A stretch of DNA of 64,000 nucleotides from Pseudomonas sp. KU43P (GCF_033095865.1 NZ_AP019365.1:2825501-2889500); one strand, 5' to 3'. Positions 8,210 to 18,008 are shown, counted from the stretch's first letter. Notes: generated by a model from the letters alone, not told the origin. Translations and numbers: made by a program.

Positions 8210-9663
8210 ACGCGTTAGCCATCGACCCGATCGTCAGCCTCGACGCCGAGGCGCTGTCCCAGGCGATCCATGCCCGTGAGTTTTCCTGCCGCGAAGTGAT
8301 GCAGGCCTACCTGGCGCATATCGAGCGGTTCAACCCTCAGGTCAATGCGCTGGTGTCGTTGCGTGATGCAGAGGCGGTGCTGGCCGAGGCCGACGAGCGC
8401 GACCGCGAACTGGCGCGTGGCCAATCGCGTGGCTGGATGCACGGCATGCCCCAGGCAATCAAGGACCTGGCCGCCACGGCCGGGTTGCGCACCACATTGG
8501 GTTCGCCGCTGTTCGCCGAGCACGTGCCGACCGAAGATGCGATCAGCGTGGCGCGGATACGCGCGAGCGGGGCGATCATCGTCGGCAAGAGCAATGTGCC
8601 GGAGTTCGGCCTGGGCTCGCAGAGCTACAACACGCTGTTCGGCACCACCACCAACGCCTACGACCACGGTCGCGTGGCCGGTGGCAGCAGTGGCGGTGCG
8701 GCGGCGGCGCTGGCCATGCGTCTGCTGCCGGTGGCAGACGGCAGCGACATGATGGGCTCGCTGCGCAACCCCGCGGCGTTCAACAACGTGTATGGGCTGC
8801 GCCCCTCGCAAGGGCGGGTGCCATTCGGTCCGACGCCGGAGTTGTTCGTGCAGCAGCTGGCCACCGAAGGGCCGATGGGGCGCAGCGTGCAGGACGTGGC
8901 GCGGTTGCTGACGGTGCAGGCCGGGCATGACCCGCGCGTGCCGTTGTCGATCAACGCCGGGCCGGTGGATTTTACCGCAGGGCTGTCGCGCAGTTTCAAG
9001 GGCACACGGCTGGGCTGGCTGGGCGACTACGACGGCTACCTGCCGATGGAAGACGGGGTCATGGCGCTGTGCCAAGCGGCGCTGGCCGACTTCGCCGAAC
9101 TGGGTTGCGAGGTCGAAGCCTGTCTGCCCGATTTCGCGCTGGCGCGCTTGTGGCGCTGCTGGCTCACCCATCGCCACTTCCTGGTGCATGGCAGCCTCGG
9201 TGCGGCTTATGCCGACCCGGCCAGGCGCGCCTTGCTCAAGCCTGAAGCGAAATGGGAAGTGGAGGGCGGCCTGAGCCTGGGCGCGCAGGACCTGTACCAG
9301 GCGTCGGTGGACCGCAGTGCCTGGTACCAAGCCCTCGGCAAGTTGTTCGAGCGTTACGATTTCCTGCTGTTGCCGGCCGCCCAAGTGTTTCCTTTCGACG
9401 CAGCCATGCCGTGGCCACAGGTAGTCGGCGGGCGGGCGATGGACACTTACCACCGCTGGATGGAGGTGGTGATCGGCCCGACCCTGGCCGGCTTGCCGAG
9501 CATGAGCGTGCCGGTGGGCTTCAATGCTGCCGGCCTGCCCATGGGCCTGCAGATCATCGGCCCGGCCCAGGCCGACCAGGCCGTGCTGCAACTGGCCTTT
9601 GCCCACGAACAGCTGACCCGTTGGGTACAGCGCTGCCCACCGAGCTGCCTGCAATCGCGTTGA
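8206..9663 (+). CDS. Amidase signature family enzyme
   Basis: A 485-residue amidase. The Ser-cisSer-Lys triad can be placed: Lys86 in AIKDLA, the Gly/Ser loop GGSSGG at 159-164, and Ser185 in DMMGSLRNPA (the family usually has DxGGSxRxPA, so MM for xGG is a small deviation). The start is GTG 8206, overlapping the transporter stop by 4 bases. Together with the upstream M20 hydrolase and MHS symporter it forms a co-transcribed amide-utilisation operon. The exact substrate is not evident. Confidence 0.88.
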   Translation: MNALAIDPIVSLDAEALSQAIHAREFSCREVMQAYLAHIERFNPQVNALVSLRDAEAVLAEADERDRELARGQSRGWMHGMPQAIKDLAATAGLRTTLGSPLFAEHVPTEDAISVARIRASGAIIVGKSNVPEFGLGSQSYNTLFGTTTNAYDHGRVAGGSSGGAAAALAMRLLPVADGSDMMGSLRNPAAFNNVYGLRPSQGRVPFGPTPELFVQQLATEGPMGRSVQDVARLLTVQAGHDPRVPLSINAGPVDFTAGLSRSFKGTRLGWLGDYDGYLPMEDGVMALCQAALADFAELGCEVEACLPDFALARLWRCWLTHRHFLVHGSLGAAYADPARRALLKPEAKWEVEGGLSLGAQDLYQASVDRSAWYQALGKLFERYDFLLLPAAQVFPFDAAMPWPQVVGGRAMDTYHRWMEVVIGPTLAGLPSMSVPVGFNAAGLPMGLQIIGPAQADQAVLQLAFAHEQLTRWVQRCPPSCLQSR

Positions 9664-9732
9664 AGGCCCTGGCCAGGCCCGTATCTTGCTGGGCATGATG
9701 ACCATCCACGCAGAGACAGGGAGGTCGACCTC

Positions 9733-10521
9733 ATGGGCACTACGCAAACGGGCACGGCAACGGACGGCGGCGGCGTGCGTTCGGTGGAGCGGGCGCTGGC
9801 CATCGTCGAGCTGCTGGGCGAGCACCAGGCGCTGGGGCTTGAAGAGCTGCATTACCTGACGACGCTGCCCAAGGCCACGGTGTCGCGCATGCTCGCCACC
9901 TTGCAGGAGCAGGGCTGGGTGTATCGCGGCCTGAGCGACCGGCGCTATCGTCTGTGCGCACGGCGGTTGTTCGGCGACCGCCAGCAGCGCTTCAAACGCC
10001 AGTTGGTGGAAACGGCCGCGCCCTTGTTGCTGGAGTTGAGCGAGCGCACGGGGCTGGTGGCCGACCTGTCGTGCTTCGACGGCGAGCGGCTGGAGGTGAT
10101 GGAAAGCGCCATCCCTCAGGTGCTGCGCAAACGCTACCCGAACAACTGCCAGATCGTCGGGCACCATGCCAGCCTGTTCCACTCGGCCATGGGCCGGGCG
10201 TGCCTGAAGGAGCTGGCGGTGGATGAGGTACAGCGATTGGCGGTGCACGAGCGGGTGGGGGACGAGGCGCTGTTGCGGGATATCGAGGCGGATGCGCACA
10301 AGGGGTTCGGGCAGCGCACCGAGGGGTTCTGGGAGTACCCGGTGCGGTTGCCGTTCCTGATCCGGGCGATTGCCTTGCCGGTGCGGGTGGACGGGCGGTT
10401 GGCGGGGAGTATCGCGCTGCACTGGCCGCTGGACCAGGCGCCGGTCGAGCGAGTGTTGAGTCTGCATTTGAACAGCTTGGCGGAGGCGGTGGGGGATGTG
10501 CAGCGGGCCGTGGTGAACTAG
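9733..10521 (+). CDS. IclR family transcriptional regulator
   Basis: A 262-residue regulator with an N-terminal winged helix (RSVERALAIVELLGEHQAL, then LPKATVSRMLATLQEQGWV) and a C-terminal IclR effector domain. It follows the amidase by 69 bases on the same strand and is the obvious candidate regulator of the hydrolase-symporter-amidase operon. IclR proteins usually bind small organic acids. A REP pair lies immediately downstream. Confidence 0.88.
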   Translation: MGTTQTGTATDGGGVRSVERALAIVELLGEHQALGLEELHYLTTLPKATVSRMLATLQEQGWVYRGLSDRRYRLCARRLFGDRQQRFKRQLVETAAPLLLELSERTGLVADLSCFDGERLEVMESAIPQVLRKRYPNNCQIVGHHASLFHSAMGRACLKELAVDEVQRLAVHERVGDEALLRDIEADAHKGFGQRTEGFWEYPVRLPFLIRAIALPVRVDGRLAGSIALHWPLDQAPVERVLSLHLNSLAEAVGDVQRAVVN

Positions 10522-10538
10522 CGCCCGCGCAATCTTTT

Positions 10539-10616
10539 GTGGGAGCCGGCTTGCCGGCGATGAGGCCAGGGTAGACAGCCTGTTAGGGCCCTATCGCCGG
10601 CAATCCGGCTCCCACA
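10539..10616. repeat. Pair of inverted REP elements (P. putida type)
   Basis: Two REP sequences face each other. The left reads GTGGGAGCCGGCTTGCCGGC and the right carries its reverse complement with one substitution (GCCGGCAATCCGGCTCCCAC). They are separated by about 30 bases and lie between the IclR gene and the ABC operon. Each REP can fold on itself at the GCCGGC core. Confidence 0.9.
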
Positions 10617-10680
10617 GAAGAGCGATAGGGTCATCTCACCGCCATACTGCAATGACCCTTCCATCGAAAGGCCCCCACCC

Positions 10681-11340
10681 ATGCTGGTCGTCGAACAGCT
10701 GCAGAAATCGTTCACCACCGCACAAGGCACGCTGCCAGTGTTGCGCGGTGTCGATCTGACCCTGGCCCGCGGTAGCAGCCTGGCCCTGATGGGCGAATCC
10801 GGCAGCGGCAAGAGCACCTTGCTGCACCTGCTGGCCGGCCTCGACCGCGCCGATGGTGGGCGCATCCTCATCGACGGCCACCCCCTGAACCCCCGTGACG
10901 AATCCGCCCTGGCCCATTGGCGGCGCGAGGGCATCGGCCTGGTGTTTCAGCAATACAACCTGATCAGCAGCCTCGACGTGGCCGCCAACCTAACCTTTCA
11001 GGCTCGCCTGGCGGGGCGTCACGATAAGGACTGGGCGGCGCACCTGGCACAAAGGCTGGGCCTTGCGAACGTGTTGCAGCGCTACCCGGAGCAGCTGTCC
11101 GGCGGCCAGCAACAGCGCCTGGCTATCGGCCGTGCACTGGCCGGCCGGCCCGCGCTGCTGCTCGCCGACGAACCCACCGGCAGCCTCGATGAACACAACG
11201 GCGACGAGGTGCTGGCCCTGCTGCTGCAACTGGTGGACGAGGCCGACAGCACGCTGCTGATGGTCACCCATAGCCAGCGCCTGGCCGCTCGCTTGCGGCA
11301 ACGCTGCGTGCTGCACCAGGGCCGGGTGCAAGCGGCATGA
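10681..11340 (+). CDS. ABC transporter ATP-binding protein (LolD/MacB type)
   Basis: A 219-residue ATPase with Walker A GESGSGKST, signature LSGGQQQR, Walker B LLLADEPTGS and the switch histidine in VTHS. The group (LolD, FtsE, MacB) energises FtsX-type permeases that move lipoproteins or lipids. Its stop overlaps the start of the permease gene by 4 bases (ATGA). It likely works with the permease and the lipoprotein as one envelope system. Confidence 0.9.
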   Translation: MLVVEQLQKSFTTAQGTLPVLRGVDLTLARGSSLALMGESGSGKSTLLHLLAGLDRADGGRILIDGHPLNPRDESALAHWRREGIGLVFQQYNLISSLDVAANLTFQARLAGRHDKDWAAHLAQRLGLANVLQRYPEQLSGGQQQRLAIGRALAGRPALLLADEPTGSLDEHNGDEVLALLLQLVDEADSTLLMVTHSQRLAARLRQRCVLHQGRVQAA

Positions 11341-13790
11341 ACAGCCTTGCGCTGGCCCTGCAGGCGCTGTGCAGCCACTGGCAGCGCCACCGCTTGCAGG
11401 GCATCAGCATCTTCACCGGGTTGTGCCTGGCCACGGCGTTATGGGCCGGGGTGCAAGCGCTCAACAGCCAGGCCCGCAACGACTACGCCCAGGCCCGTGC
11501 GCTACTGGCCGGGGCGGCGTACCCACAGCTGGTGGCGCGCAGCGGTGAGCGTTTCGACCAGGCGCTGTATGTGCAGTTGCGCCGGCTAGGCTGGCAGGTG
11601 ACGCCGGTGCTCGAAGGGCGTTTGCAGATTGATTCGCAGCATAGGGTCAGGGTGGTGGGCATCGAGCCGCTGAGCCTGTTGCCGGGCATGGCCGTCGCAG
11701 GTGCCGAACCCCAGGCGTTCGACCTGCAGACATTCGTCGGGCCGCCCGGGCAAACGCTGATCGGCCCGGATACCCTGCGCCAACTGGGCCGCAAGGCCGG
11801 CGAGCAAGTGCGCACCGTAGAGGGGCAGTTGTTGCCGCCCTTGGCCCTCGGCGCGAACCTCGCGCCGGGTGTGCTGGTGGTCGACATCGGCCAGGCCCAG
11901 GCCTTGCTCAAGGCGCCGGGCCAACTGTCGCGGCTGATCAGCCACAGCGACCGGCCGCTGCCAGCGGACCTCGCGGCCAGCCTGAGGCTGCAGCCGGCCA
12001 GCGACGACGCCGACCTGCAGCGCCTGACCGACAGTTTCCACCTCAACCTCACCGCACTGGGCCTGCTGGCCTTCGTGGTCGGCCTGTTCATCGCTCATGC
12101 GGCCATCGGCTTGGCGCTGGAGCAGCGGCGCGGCCTGATGCGCACCCTGCGCGCCTGTGGCGTGAGCCTGCGTACGTTGCTTACGGCCTTGACCGTGGAA
12201 CTGGGGCTGTTCGCGCTGCTGGGGGGCTTGGTAGGTGTGCTTGCCGGCTACCTGATTGCTGCCGCGCTGCTGCCCGACTTCGCCTCCAGCCTGCGGGGGC
12301 TGTACGGCGCCGAGGTGGCGGGGCAGCTGCATTTGCCATGGCAGTGGTGGCTGACGGGCATGGCGGTGAGCCTGCTCGGGGCCTTGCTGGCCGGGTTCGA
12401 CAGCTTGCTGCGTGCGGCGCGCCTGCCGTTGCTGGGGCTGGCCCAACCGCAGGCGTGGCGCTTGGCCCAGGTTCCATGGCTGCGCCGTCAGGCATTGGCG
12501 GCCGGCGTGTTTCTGGTGGTTGCATTGGGTTGCGGCTATTTCGGCAACAGCCTGCCCAGCGCCTTCGCCTTGCTGGCTGCGTTGTTGCTGGGGGCGGCGC
12601 TGCTGCTGCCCGGGCTGCTGGCCCTGCTGCTCGGTGGGCTGGCACGCCAGGCGCGGGCGCCCTTGACCCAGTGGTTCGTGGCCGACAGCAGGCAACAGCT
12701 CCCGGCGCTGAGCCTGGCGTTGATGGCGCTGCTGTTGGCATTGGCCGCCAGCATCGGCGTGGGTGGTATGACCGAAGGGTTCCGCCGCACTTTCATGGGG
12801 TGGCTCGATCAGCGCCTGGCGGCGGACTTGTATATCACCCCCCATGACAGCCTCCAGGCGCAGCAGCTTTATCAACGGTTGCTCGACGAACCGGCGGTCA
12901 AGGCAGTGCTACCGAGCTGGCGGATGGAGGGGCGTTTGCAGCACTGGCCGGTGCAGGTGCAAGGCGTGATCGATCACCCGTTCTACCGAGCGCATTGGCC
13001 GCTGCTGGCCAATACGCCAGACGCTTGGGCGCAATGGGCGGCAGGCCAAGGTGCCATGCTCAGCGAGCAGCTGGTGCGACGGCTGCACCTGGCCTTGGGC
13101 GACCGCGTGACACTGCCCGGCGAGCCGTCGCAGGCCATGGCACTGGTGGGTATCTACGCCGATTACGGCAACCCCAAGGGCCATGTGCTGGTCAATGCCG
13201 ACTGGTTGCGCACCCATGCACCGGCCGCCAGCCTGGCTGGCCTGAGCGTGCTGGTGCAGCCCGGGCAGGTGGAGGCGCTCAAGCAAGCGCTGCAGCAGCG
13301 CTTTGCTCTGGCGGACAACCAGCTGGTCGAACAGGCCCAGTTGAAGGCCTGGTCGACAGCGATCTTCAGCCGCACCTTCGCCGTCACTGCGGCCCTCAAC
13401 AGCCTGACCCTAGGCGTGGCTGCGGTGGCGCTGTTCATCAGCCAGCTGACCCTTGGCCAGCGCCGCCTCGGGCAACTGGCGCCCTTGTGGGCCTTGGGCG
13501 TGCCGCGCCGCTGGCTGGGTTGGTTGTGCCTGGGCCAGGCGTTGATGCTCAGCGGCTTCACCGTACTCCTGGCGATGCCCCTGGGCCTGTTACTGGCCTG
13601 GTGCCTGGTGGCGGTAGTGAACGTGCAGGCATTTGGCTGGCGTTTGCCTTGGCAGGTTTTTCCCGGGCAACTGCTGCAGCTGGCGGTGCTGGGCCTGTTG
13701 ACCAGCCTGGCGGCCAGCGTCTGGCCGCTGTGGCAACTGGCGCGCAGCCAGCCTAGCCAATTACTGCGCCAGTTCGCCGATGAAGCGTGA
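11337..13790 (+). CDS. FtsX-domain ABC permease, large
   Basis: An 817-residue inner-membrane permease. It has an N-terminal membrane segment, a periplasmic domain, a first membrane bundle around residues 235-420, a second soluble domain, and C-terminal membrane segments around 680-800. This is the duplicated-FtsX layout of MacB/LolE-like and YbbP-like permeases. It is coupled by overlap to both the upstream ATPase and the downstream lipoprotein gene (11-base overlap). Transport direction and substrate are unknown; export of a lipophilic compound or handling of lipoprotein is plausible. Confidence 0.88.
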   Translation: MNSLALALQALCSHWQRHRLQGISIFTGLCLATALWAGVQALNSQARNDYAQARALLAGAAYPQLVARSGERFDQALYVQLRRLGWQVTPVLEGRLQIDSQHRVRVVGIEPLSLLPGMAVAGAEPQAFDLQTFVGPPGQTLIGPDTLRQLGRKAGEQVRTVEGQLLPPLALGANLAPGVLVVDIGQAQALLKAPGQLSRLISHSDRPLPADLAASLRLQPASDDADLQRLTDSFHLNLTALGLLAFVVGLFIAHAAIGLALEQRRGLMRTLRACGVSLRTLLTALTVELGLFALLGGLVGVLAGYLIAAALLPDFASSLRGLYGAEVAGQLHLPWQWWLTGMAVSLLGALLAGFDSLLRAARLPLLGLAQPQAWRLAQVPWLRRQALAAGVFLVVALGCGYFGNSLPSAFALLAALLLGAALLLPGLLALLLGGLARQARAPLTQWFVADSRQQLPALSLALMALLLALAASIGVGGMTEGFRRTFMGWLDQRLAADLYITPHDSLQAQQLYQRLLDEPAVKAVLPSWRMEGRLQHWPVQVQGVIDHPFYRAHWPLLANTPDAWAQWAAGQGAMLSEQLVRRLHLALGDRVTLPGEPSQAMALVGIYADYGNPKGHVLVNADWLRTHAPAASLAGLSVLVQPGQVEALKQALQQRFALADNQLVEQAQLKAWSTAIFSRTFAVTAALNSLTLGVAAVALFISQLTLGQRRLGQLAPLWALGVPRRWLGWLCLGQALMLSGFTVLLAMPLGLLLAWCLVAVVNVQAFGWRLPWQVFPGQLLQLAVLGLLTSLAASVWPLWQLARSQPSQLLRQFADEA

Positions 13791-14844
13791 AGCCTGGCTG
13801 TTGCTGGCCTGCCTGCTGCTGGGTGGGTGCGACGTGCCTGCGCCGGCGCCCAAGGGTTATGCCGGCCTGGGCAGCGAGGCCGGGGCGTTCCGGCAGGTGA
13901 CGCCCGGCGTGTCGCTGGTGTTCCCCCGCGACCACGGCGCCCATGAGGGCTACCGCATCGAGTGGTGGTACATCACCGCCAACCTCGAAGATGCCCAGGG
14001 CCGCGCCTGGGGTGCGCAATGGACCTTGTTCCGCTCGGCATTACGCCCGGGGCCGGAAACCCACGACTGGAACAGCCCCAACCTGTGGATGGGCCACGCG
14101 GCGTTGACCGGGCCGGGAGGCCACCAGGTTGGTGAAACGCTGGCGCGGGGCGGGGTGGGGCAGGCGGGCGTGACGGCCGAACCGTTCCAGGCCTGGATCG
14201 ATGACTGGTCCCTGCAAGGTGATCCCGGTATCGGGCGCCTGCGCATGCAAGCGAGCGGGCAAGGTTTTGCCTACGACCTGCACCTGGCCACCGACAAGCC
14301 TTTGGTGCTGCATGGCTTGCAGGGTTACAGCGAAAAGTCCGGCAAGGGCCAGGCGTCGTACTACTACAGCCAGCCGTTCTACCAGGTGACTGGCGAGGTC
14401 GAGCGCGCAGGCCAGCGTATTGCGGTGACTGGCCAGGCTTGGCTGGACCGGGAATGGAGCAGCCAGCCGCTGGCGGCGGGGCAGCGGGGGTGGGACTGGT
14501 TTTCGTTGCATCTGGAGGGTGGCGCCAAGTTGATGCTGTTCCAGGTGCGTGAAGACAAGGGCCAGCCCTATCGGGCCGGGACCTGGGTCGATGCCCAGGG
14601 GCAGTCGCGGGCGTTGCAAGGCGCGGAGATCGAGCTGACACCGCTGGCCTGGGCGCGGCAGGCCAATGGCAAGACGGTGCCCACGCGCTGGCGGGTGCAG
14701 GTGCCTTCAGTACGGGTGGATGTCGAGGTCGAGGCGTTGGAGCCGAAGGCCTGGATGACCACGCGGTTCGCGTATTGGGAAGGGCCGGTACGGGTGAAAG
14801 GGAGCGAGGCTGGGCGGGGGTATCTGGAGATGACGGGGTATTGA
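13780..14844 (+). CDS. Lipoprotein with CrtC/AttH-like lipocalin fold
   Basis: A 354-residue protein with a lipoprotein signal (LLLACLLLGGC; Cys near residue 15 as the lipidation site). The mature part has FPRDHGAHEGYRIEWWYITA and WLDREWSS, characteristic of the carotenoid 1,2-hydratase/AttH (CrtC) family, a double lipocalin-like barrel. Family members act on or bind hydrophobic molecules. It is encoded in an operon with an ABC ATPase and FtsX permease. The start ATG overlaps the permease by 11 bases. The absence of other carotenoid genes argues against a role in carotenoid synthesis. Confidence 0.85.
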   Translation: MKREAWLLLACLLLGGCDVPAPAPKGYAGLGSEAGAFRQVTPGVSLVFPRDHGAHEGYRIEWWYITANLEDAQGRAWGAQWTLFRSALRPGPETHDWNSPNLWMGHAALTGPGGHQVGETLARGGVGQAGVTAEPFQAWIDDWSLQGDPGIGRLRMQASGQGFAYDLHLATDKPLVLHGLQGYSEKSGKGQASYYYSQPFYQVTGEVERAGQRIAVTGQAWLDREWSSQPLAAGQRGWDWFSLHLEGGAKLMLFQVREDKGQPYRAGTWVDAQGQSRALQGAEIELTPLAWARQANGKTVPTRWRVQVPSVRVDVEVEALEPKAWMTTRFAYWEGPVRVKGSEAGRGYLEMTGY

Positions 14845-14901
14845 GCGGTGGAGTACAAAAGTGCTCTTGCGTTCCGCGTCCATTGACGCCAGTGATTACC
14901 C

Positions 14902-14985
14902 TGTGGGAGCCGGCTTGCCGGCGATAGGGACCAAGCAGAATGTTTGCCTGCCCCGGCCTCATCGCCGGCAAGCCGGCTCCCACAA
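14902..14985. repeat. Pair of inverted REP elements between convergent genes
   Basis: The left element contains GTGGGAGCCGGCTTGCCGGC and the right its exact reverse complement, about 35 bases apart. They lie between the ends of the lipoprotein gene and the MFS gene, where they may act as a bidirectional terminator or mRNA stabiliser. Confidence 0.9.
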
Positions 14986-15006
14986 GTCTGGTGCCGGCGC
15001 TTGAGA

Positions 15007-16194
15007 TCAATGCCCGCCTTTCATTCGCCGCGCCATCAGGTAGATACCCAAGCCCACCAGCGCCGCCGCGGCGCCAATGTATCCGGTACTGGTCCAGCCC
15101 AGCCCGGCACTGATCGCCATCCCCCCCAACCACGGCCCCAGCGCATTGGCCAGGTTGAATGCCGCATGGTTGGATGCCGCCGCCAAACTCGGCGCCTCAT
15201 GGGCAATGTCCATCAAGCGGATCTGCAATGGCGCCGCCAGCGCAATCATGGTACCGACCAACCCGATCCCCAGTAGCAAGCTCCACAACGCCTGAGCAGC
15301 AAAGGTGAAGAACAGCAACACCGCCATCGACCACACCAGCACCATGCCCACGGCGCGGAACTGATAGCGGTCGAACAACTTGCCACCGGCAATGTTGCCG
15401 ACAATGCCACCCACCCCGAACGCCGCCAGGCCAAACGGAATCCACTGCGGCGCCACCTGGGTCACCTGCAGCATGGTCGGCGCCAGGTAGCTGAACACGC
15501 AGAACATGCCGGCAAAGCCAATGGACGCGATGCCCAGCGCCATCCATACCTGGGGCAGGCGGAAGGCCTGCAGTTCCTTGCGCGGGTCACTGCGGGCCTC
15601 GTCGCGCGGTTGCGGCACATAGCGCGCAACCAGGGCGATGGTGCACAGGGCGATCACCCCCACCAGCACGAAAGCCGAGCGCCAACCGAAGAACTGCCCA
15701 AGGAAGGTCGCGATCGGGTTGCCCAGCAACATCGCCAGGGTCAACCCCATCATCACCCGGGCCACGGCGCCCGCCCGCTGGTTGCTCGGCACCATGCTCG
15801 ACGCCACCACCGCAGCGATGCCGAAATACGCGCCGTGGGGCAGGCCGCTGATGAAGCGGAAGGCCACCAGGCCGGCGAAGGACGGCGCGAAGGCCGTGGC
15901 CAGGTTGCCGATGGCATACAGCGCCATCAGCAACAGCAGCAAGTGCTTGCGCAGCAGCTTGGCACCCAGTATCGCCAACGCGGGCGCACCCACCACCACC
16001 CCCAGCGCATAGGCGCTGATGGCATGCCCCACCTGCGGCTCGCTCAACTGCAGGTTGTTGGCGATATCGGGCATCAGCCCCATGATCGCGAACTCGCCGG
16101 TGCCAATGGCAAAACTGCCCAAGGCCATGGCCGCTTCCATCTTGCCCACTGCGCCCTTGCCGAGGGTGAGCGGGGGTAATTCCTGAACAGACAT
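15007..16194 (-). CDS. MFS transporter, DHA1 (arabinose-efflux-like) family
   Basis: A 395-residue, 12-segment transporter. The first segment holds GSFAIGTGEFAIMGLMPDIA, diagnostic of the AraJ/NepI-like DHA1 efflux group, and segment 11 has NHAAFNLANALGPWLGG. It is transcribed away from the LysR gene at 16331, with a 136-base shared control region, so the regulator probably controls it. The substrate is unknown; sugar, purine or drug efflux are typical. Confidence 0.87.
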   Translation of the reverse strand: MSVQELPPLTLGKGAVGKMEAAMALGSFAIGTGEFAIMGLMPDIANNLQLSEPQVGHAISAYALGVVVGAPALAILGAKLLRKHLLLLLMALYAIGNLATAFAPSFAGLVAFRFISGLPHGAYFGIAAVVASSMVPSNQRAGAVARVMMGLTLAMLLGNPIATFLGQFFGWRSAFVLVGVIALCTIALVARYVPQPRDEARSDPRKELQAFRLPQVWMALGIASIGFAGMFCVFSYLAPTMLQVTQVAPQWIPFGLAAFGVGGIVGNIAGGKLFDRYQFRAVGMVLVWSMAVLLFFTFAAQALWSLLLGIGLVGTMIALAAPLQIRLMDIAHEAPSLAAASNHAAFNLANALGPWLGGMAISAGLGWTSTGYIGAAAALVGLGIYLMARRMKGGH

Positions 16195-16330
16195 CGGGAT
16201 CCTTACTGAAACTGGCTGAAACGTTCAATGCGCGATGATAGACGACATCCCTGCGCGCTGTAACATTTTGCATTAATTGCCGACACTCATAAAATGGCTG
16301 CATCAATCCGCCGGTTTCCGAGTGCGCGTC

Positions 16331-17236
16331 ATGGCCATCAACTTCGATCTCAACGACTTGCAAGCCTTTCGGGCGGTGGTCGAGCAAGGCAGCTTTCGCA
16401 AGGCTGCGGAGGCGGTGCGTATCTCGCAGCCGGCGCTGAGCCGGCGCATCGACAAGCTGGAGGACGCCCTGGGCGTGCGGCTGTTCGAGCGCACCACCCG
16501 CAAGGTCAGCCTGACCCAGGCCGGGCGCGGTTTCATGCCCAGCGTCGAGCGCTTGCTGGACGACCTGGACAACGCCCTGCTGGGCATCAGCGAAGTGGCT
16601 TCGACGCGGCTTGGCCAGGTCACGGTCGCCTGCGTACCCTCGGCGGCGTACTACTTCATGCCGCGGGTCATCGCCCACTACCACCGGCAATTCCCGCGGA
16701 TCAAGGTCAAGGTGCTCGATGCCAGCGCCCACCAGGTGTTAAGCGCAGTGGTCGATGGCGAGGCGGATTTCGGCCTGAGTTTCATGGGCACGCTGGAGGC
16801 CGATGTCGAGTTCGAGCCGCTGGTGCAGGAAAGCTACGTGCTGGCGTGTCGGCGCGACCATGCGCTGGCAACGCGCAGCAGCGTGACCTGGGACGAGTTC
16901 TACCAGCAGGCCTACATTTCCCTGGGCAAGACCTCCGGCAACCGCTTCCTGCTCGACCAGGCGCTGAGCGGCATCACGCCCCAGCGCCAGAGCATCTGCG
17001 AAACCCGCCACGTCACCACCATGATCGGCCTGGTGGAGGCGGGGCTGGGGGTGGCGGCGGTGCCGTCGATGGCGATGCCGGCGGCGGACCACCCGATCCT
17101 CACCTCGATCGCGTTGACCGAGCCTCAGGTCATGCGCAGCGTCGGCCTGATCAAGCGCCGGGGCCGTACCTTGACCCCGGCGGCGTTGGCGCTGGAGCGC
17201 CTGGTGGTGGACATGAAGGTCGAGGTCAGCGGCTGA
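16331..17236 (+). CDS. LysR family transcriptional regulator
   Basis: A 301-residue LTTR. The N-terminal helix-turn-helix covers DLQAFRAVVEQGSFRKAAEA and ISQPALSRRIDKLEDALG, and the effector domain contains CVPSAAYYFMPRVI. ATG 16331 gives the normal LTTR length; a longer TTG start at 16277 is possible but less likely. It diverges from the MFS gene. Its 3' end overlaps the convergent binding-protein gene by 11 bases. Confidence 0.87.
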   Translation: MAINFDLNDLQAFRAVVEQGSFRKAAEAVRISQPALSRRIDKLEDALGVRLFERTTRKVSLTQAGRGFMPSVERLLDDLDNALLGISEVASTRLGQVTVACVPSAAYYFMPRVIAHYHRQFPRIKVKVLDASAHQVLSAVVDGEADFGLSFMGTLEADVEFEPLVQESYVLACRRDHALATRSSVTWDEFYQQAYISLGKTSGNRFLLDQALSGITPQRQSICETRHVTTMIGLVEAGLGVAAVPSMAMPAADHPILTSIALTEPQVMRSVGLIKRRGRTLTPAALALERLVVDMKVEVSG

Positions 17237-17996
17237 CCGAATCCAGCCCGGTAGCCTGCACGGTCTGCTGGGCATCAGGCGCGGCCAGGTAGGCGAGCAG
17301 GGCCTTGGCCTGTTGCGGATGTTGCGCGTTGAGCGGGATGCCCGCAGCGAAACGCGTTACCGACTGAACGGATTCCGGCAGCTTGCCGACAAAGCTCACC
17401 CCCGGCACCGGCAACAGTTCGCTCACTTGCTGGAAACCTACCTGGTAATTGCCCTTGGCAACCTCCGTGGCTACCGGGATTTTCGCGACCATGCTGGCCT
17501 TGGGCTTGAGCTGTTCGTCGATGCCCAGCCGCTTGAACAGTTGGTTCTGCACATACACGCCGCTGGCGCTGTCCGAGTACGCCACTGATTGAGCGGCCAG
17601 CAGGGTTTTCTTCAGCGCCTCGACGCTGCCGATGTCCGGCTTCGGCGCACCGGCGCGCACCACCATGCCGATCCGCGAGTCGGCCAGCTCCACCCGTGAC
17701 GCCGGGTCGACCTTGCCTTGGCGGATCAATTCATCGAGCGCGTAGCCAACCATGATCACCACGTCGGCCTTCTCGCCACGGGCCAGGCGGTTTGGAATCG
17801 CCTCGGGCGCCTGGCCCATCGAAGGGCCCAGGGCGGTGTCGAGGGTGTTGCCGGTGGCGGCGGCGAATTTCGGGCCGAGCGCCTGGTAGGCCGCGGTGAA
17901 ACCGCCGGAAGTCATCACCCGCAGCTGTTCGGCGTGGGCCGTGCTGCCCAGGCTCGCGCAGGCGAGCAGGGCGAGGGAGTGCAATACGTTGCGCAT
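17226..17996 (-). CDS. Periplasmic substrate-binding protein (ModA-like)
   Basis: A 256-residue protein with a Sec signal peptide ending at AHA-EQ near residue 23. The mature part follows the ModA/PBP2 pattern: VMTSGGFTAAYQALGPKFA, DVVIMVGYALDEL and SDSASGVYVQNQL. Unusually, no ABC permease or ATPase gene accompanies it. It lies 12 bases behind an MFS symporter in the same direction. It may bind an organic anion rather than molybdate, perhaps as an extracytoplasmic sensor or scavenger for the co-transcribed symporter. Confidence 0.8.
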   Translation of the reverse strand: MRNVLHSLALLACASLGSTAHAEQLRVMTSGGFTAAYQALGPKFAAATGNTLDTALGPSMGQAPEAIPNRLARGEKADVVIMVGYALDELIRQGKVDPASRVELADSRIGMVVRAGAPKPDIGSVEALKKTLLAAQSVAYSDSASGVYVQNQLFKRLGIDEQLKPKASMVAKIPVATEVAKGNYQVGFQQVSELLPVPGVSFVGKLPESVQSVTRFAAGIPLNAQHPQQAKALLAYLAAPDAQQTVQATGLDSVSR

Positions 17997-18008
17997 GAGC
18001 GTGCTCCT

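Noticed and set aside
8215..10467. 750-codon minus-strand frame opposite the amidase and IclR genes
   Set aside because: Pure antisense shadow rich in Arg, Gln, His and Pro; it spans two well-supported genes and their gap.
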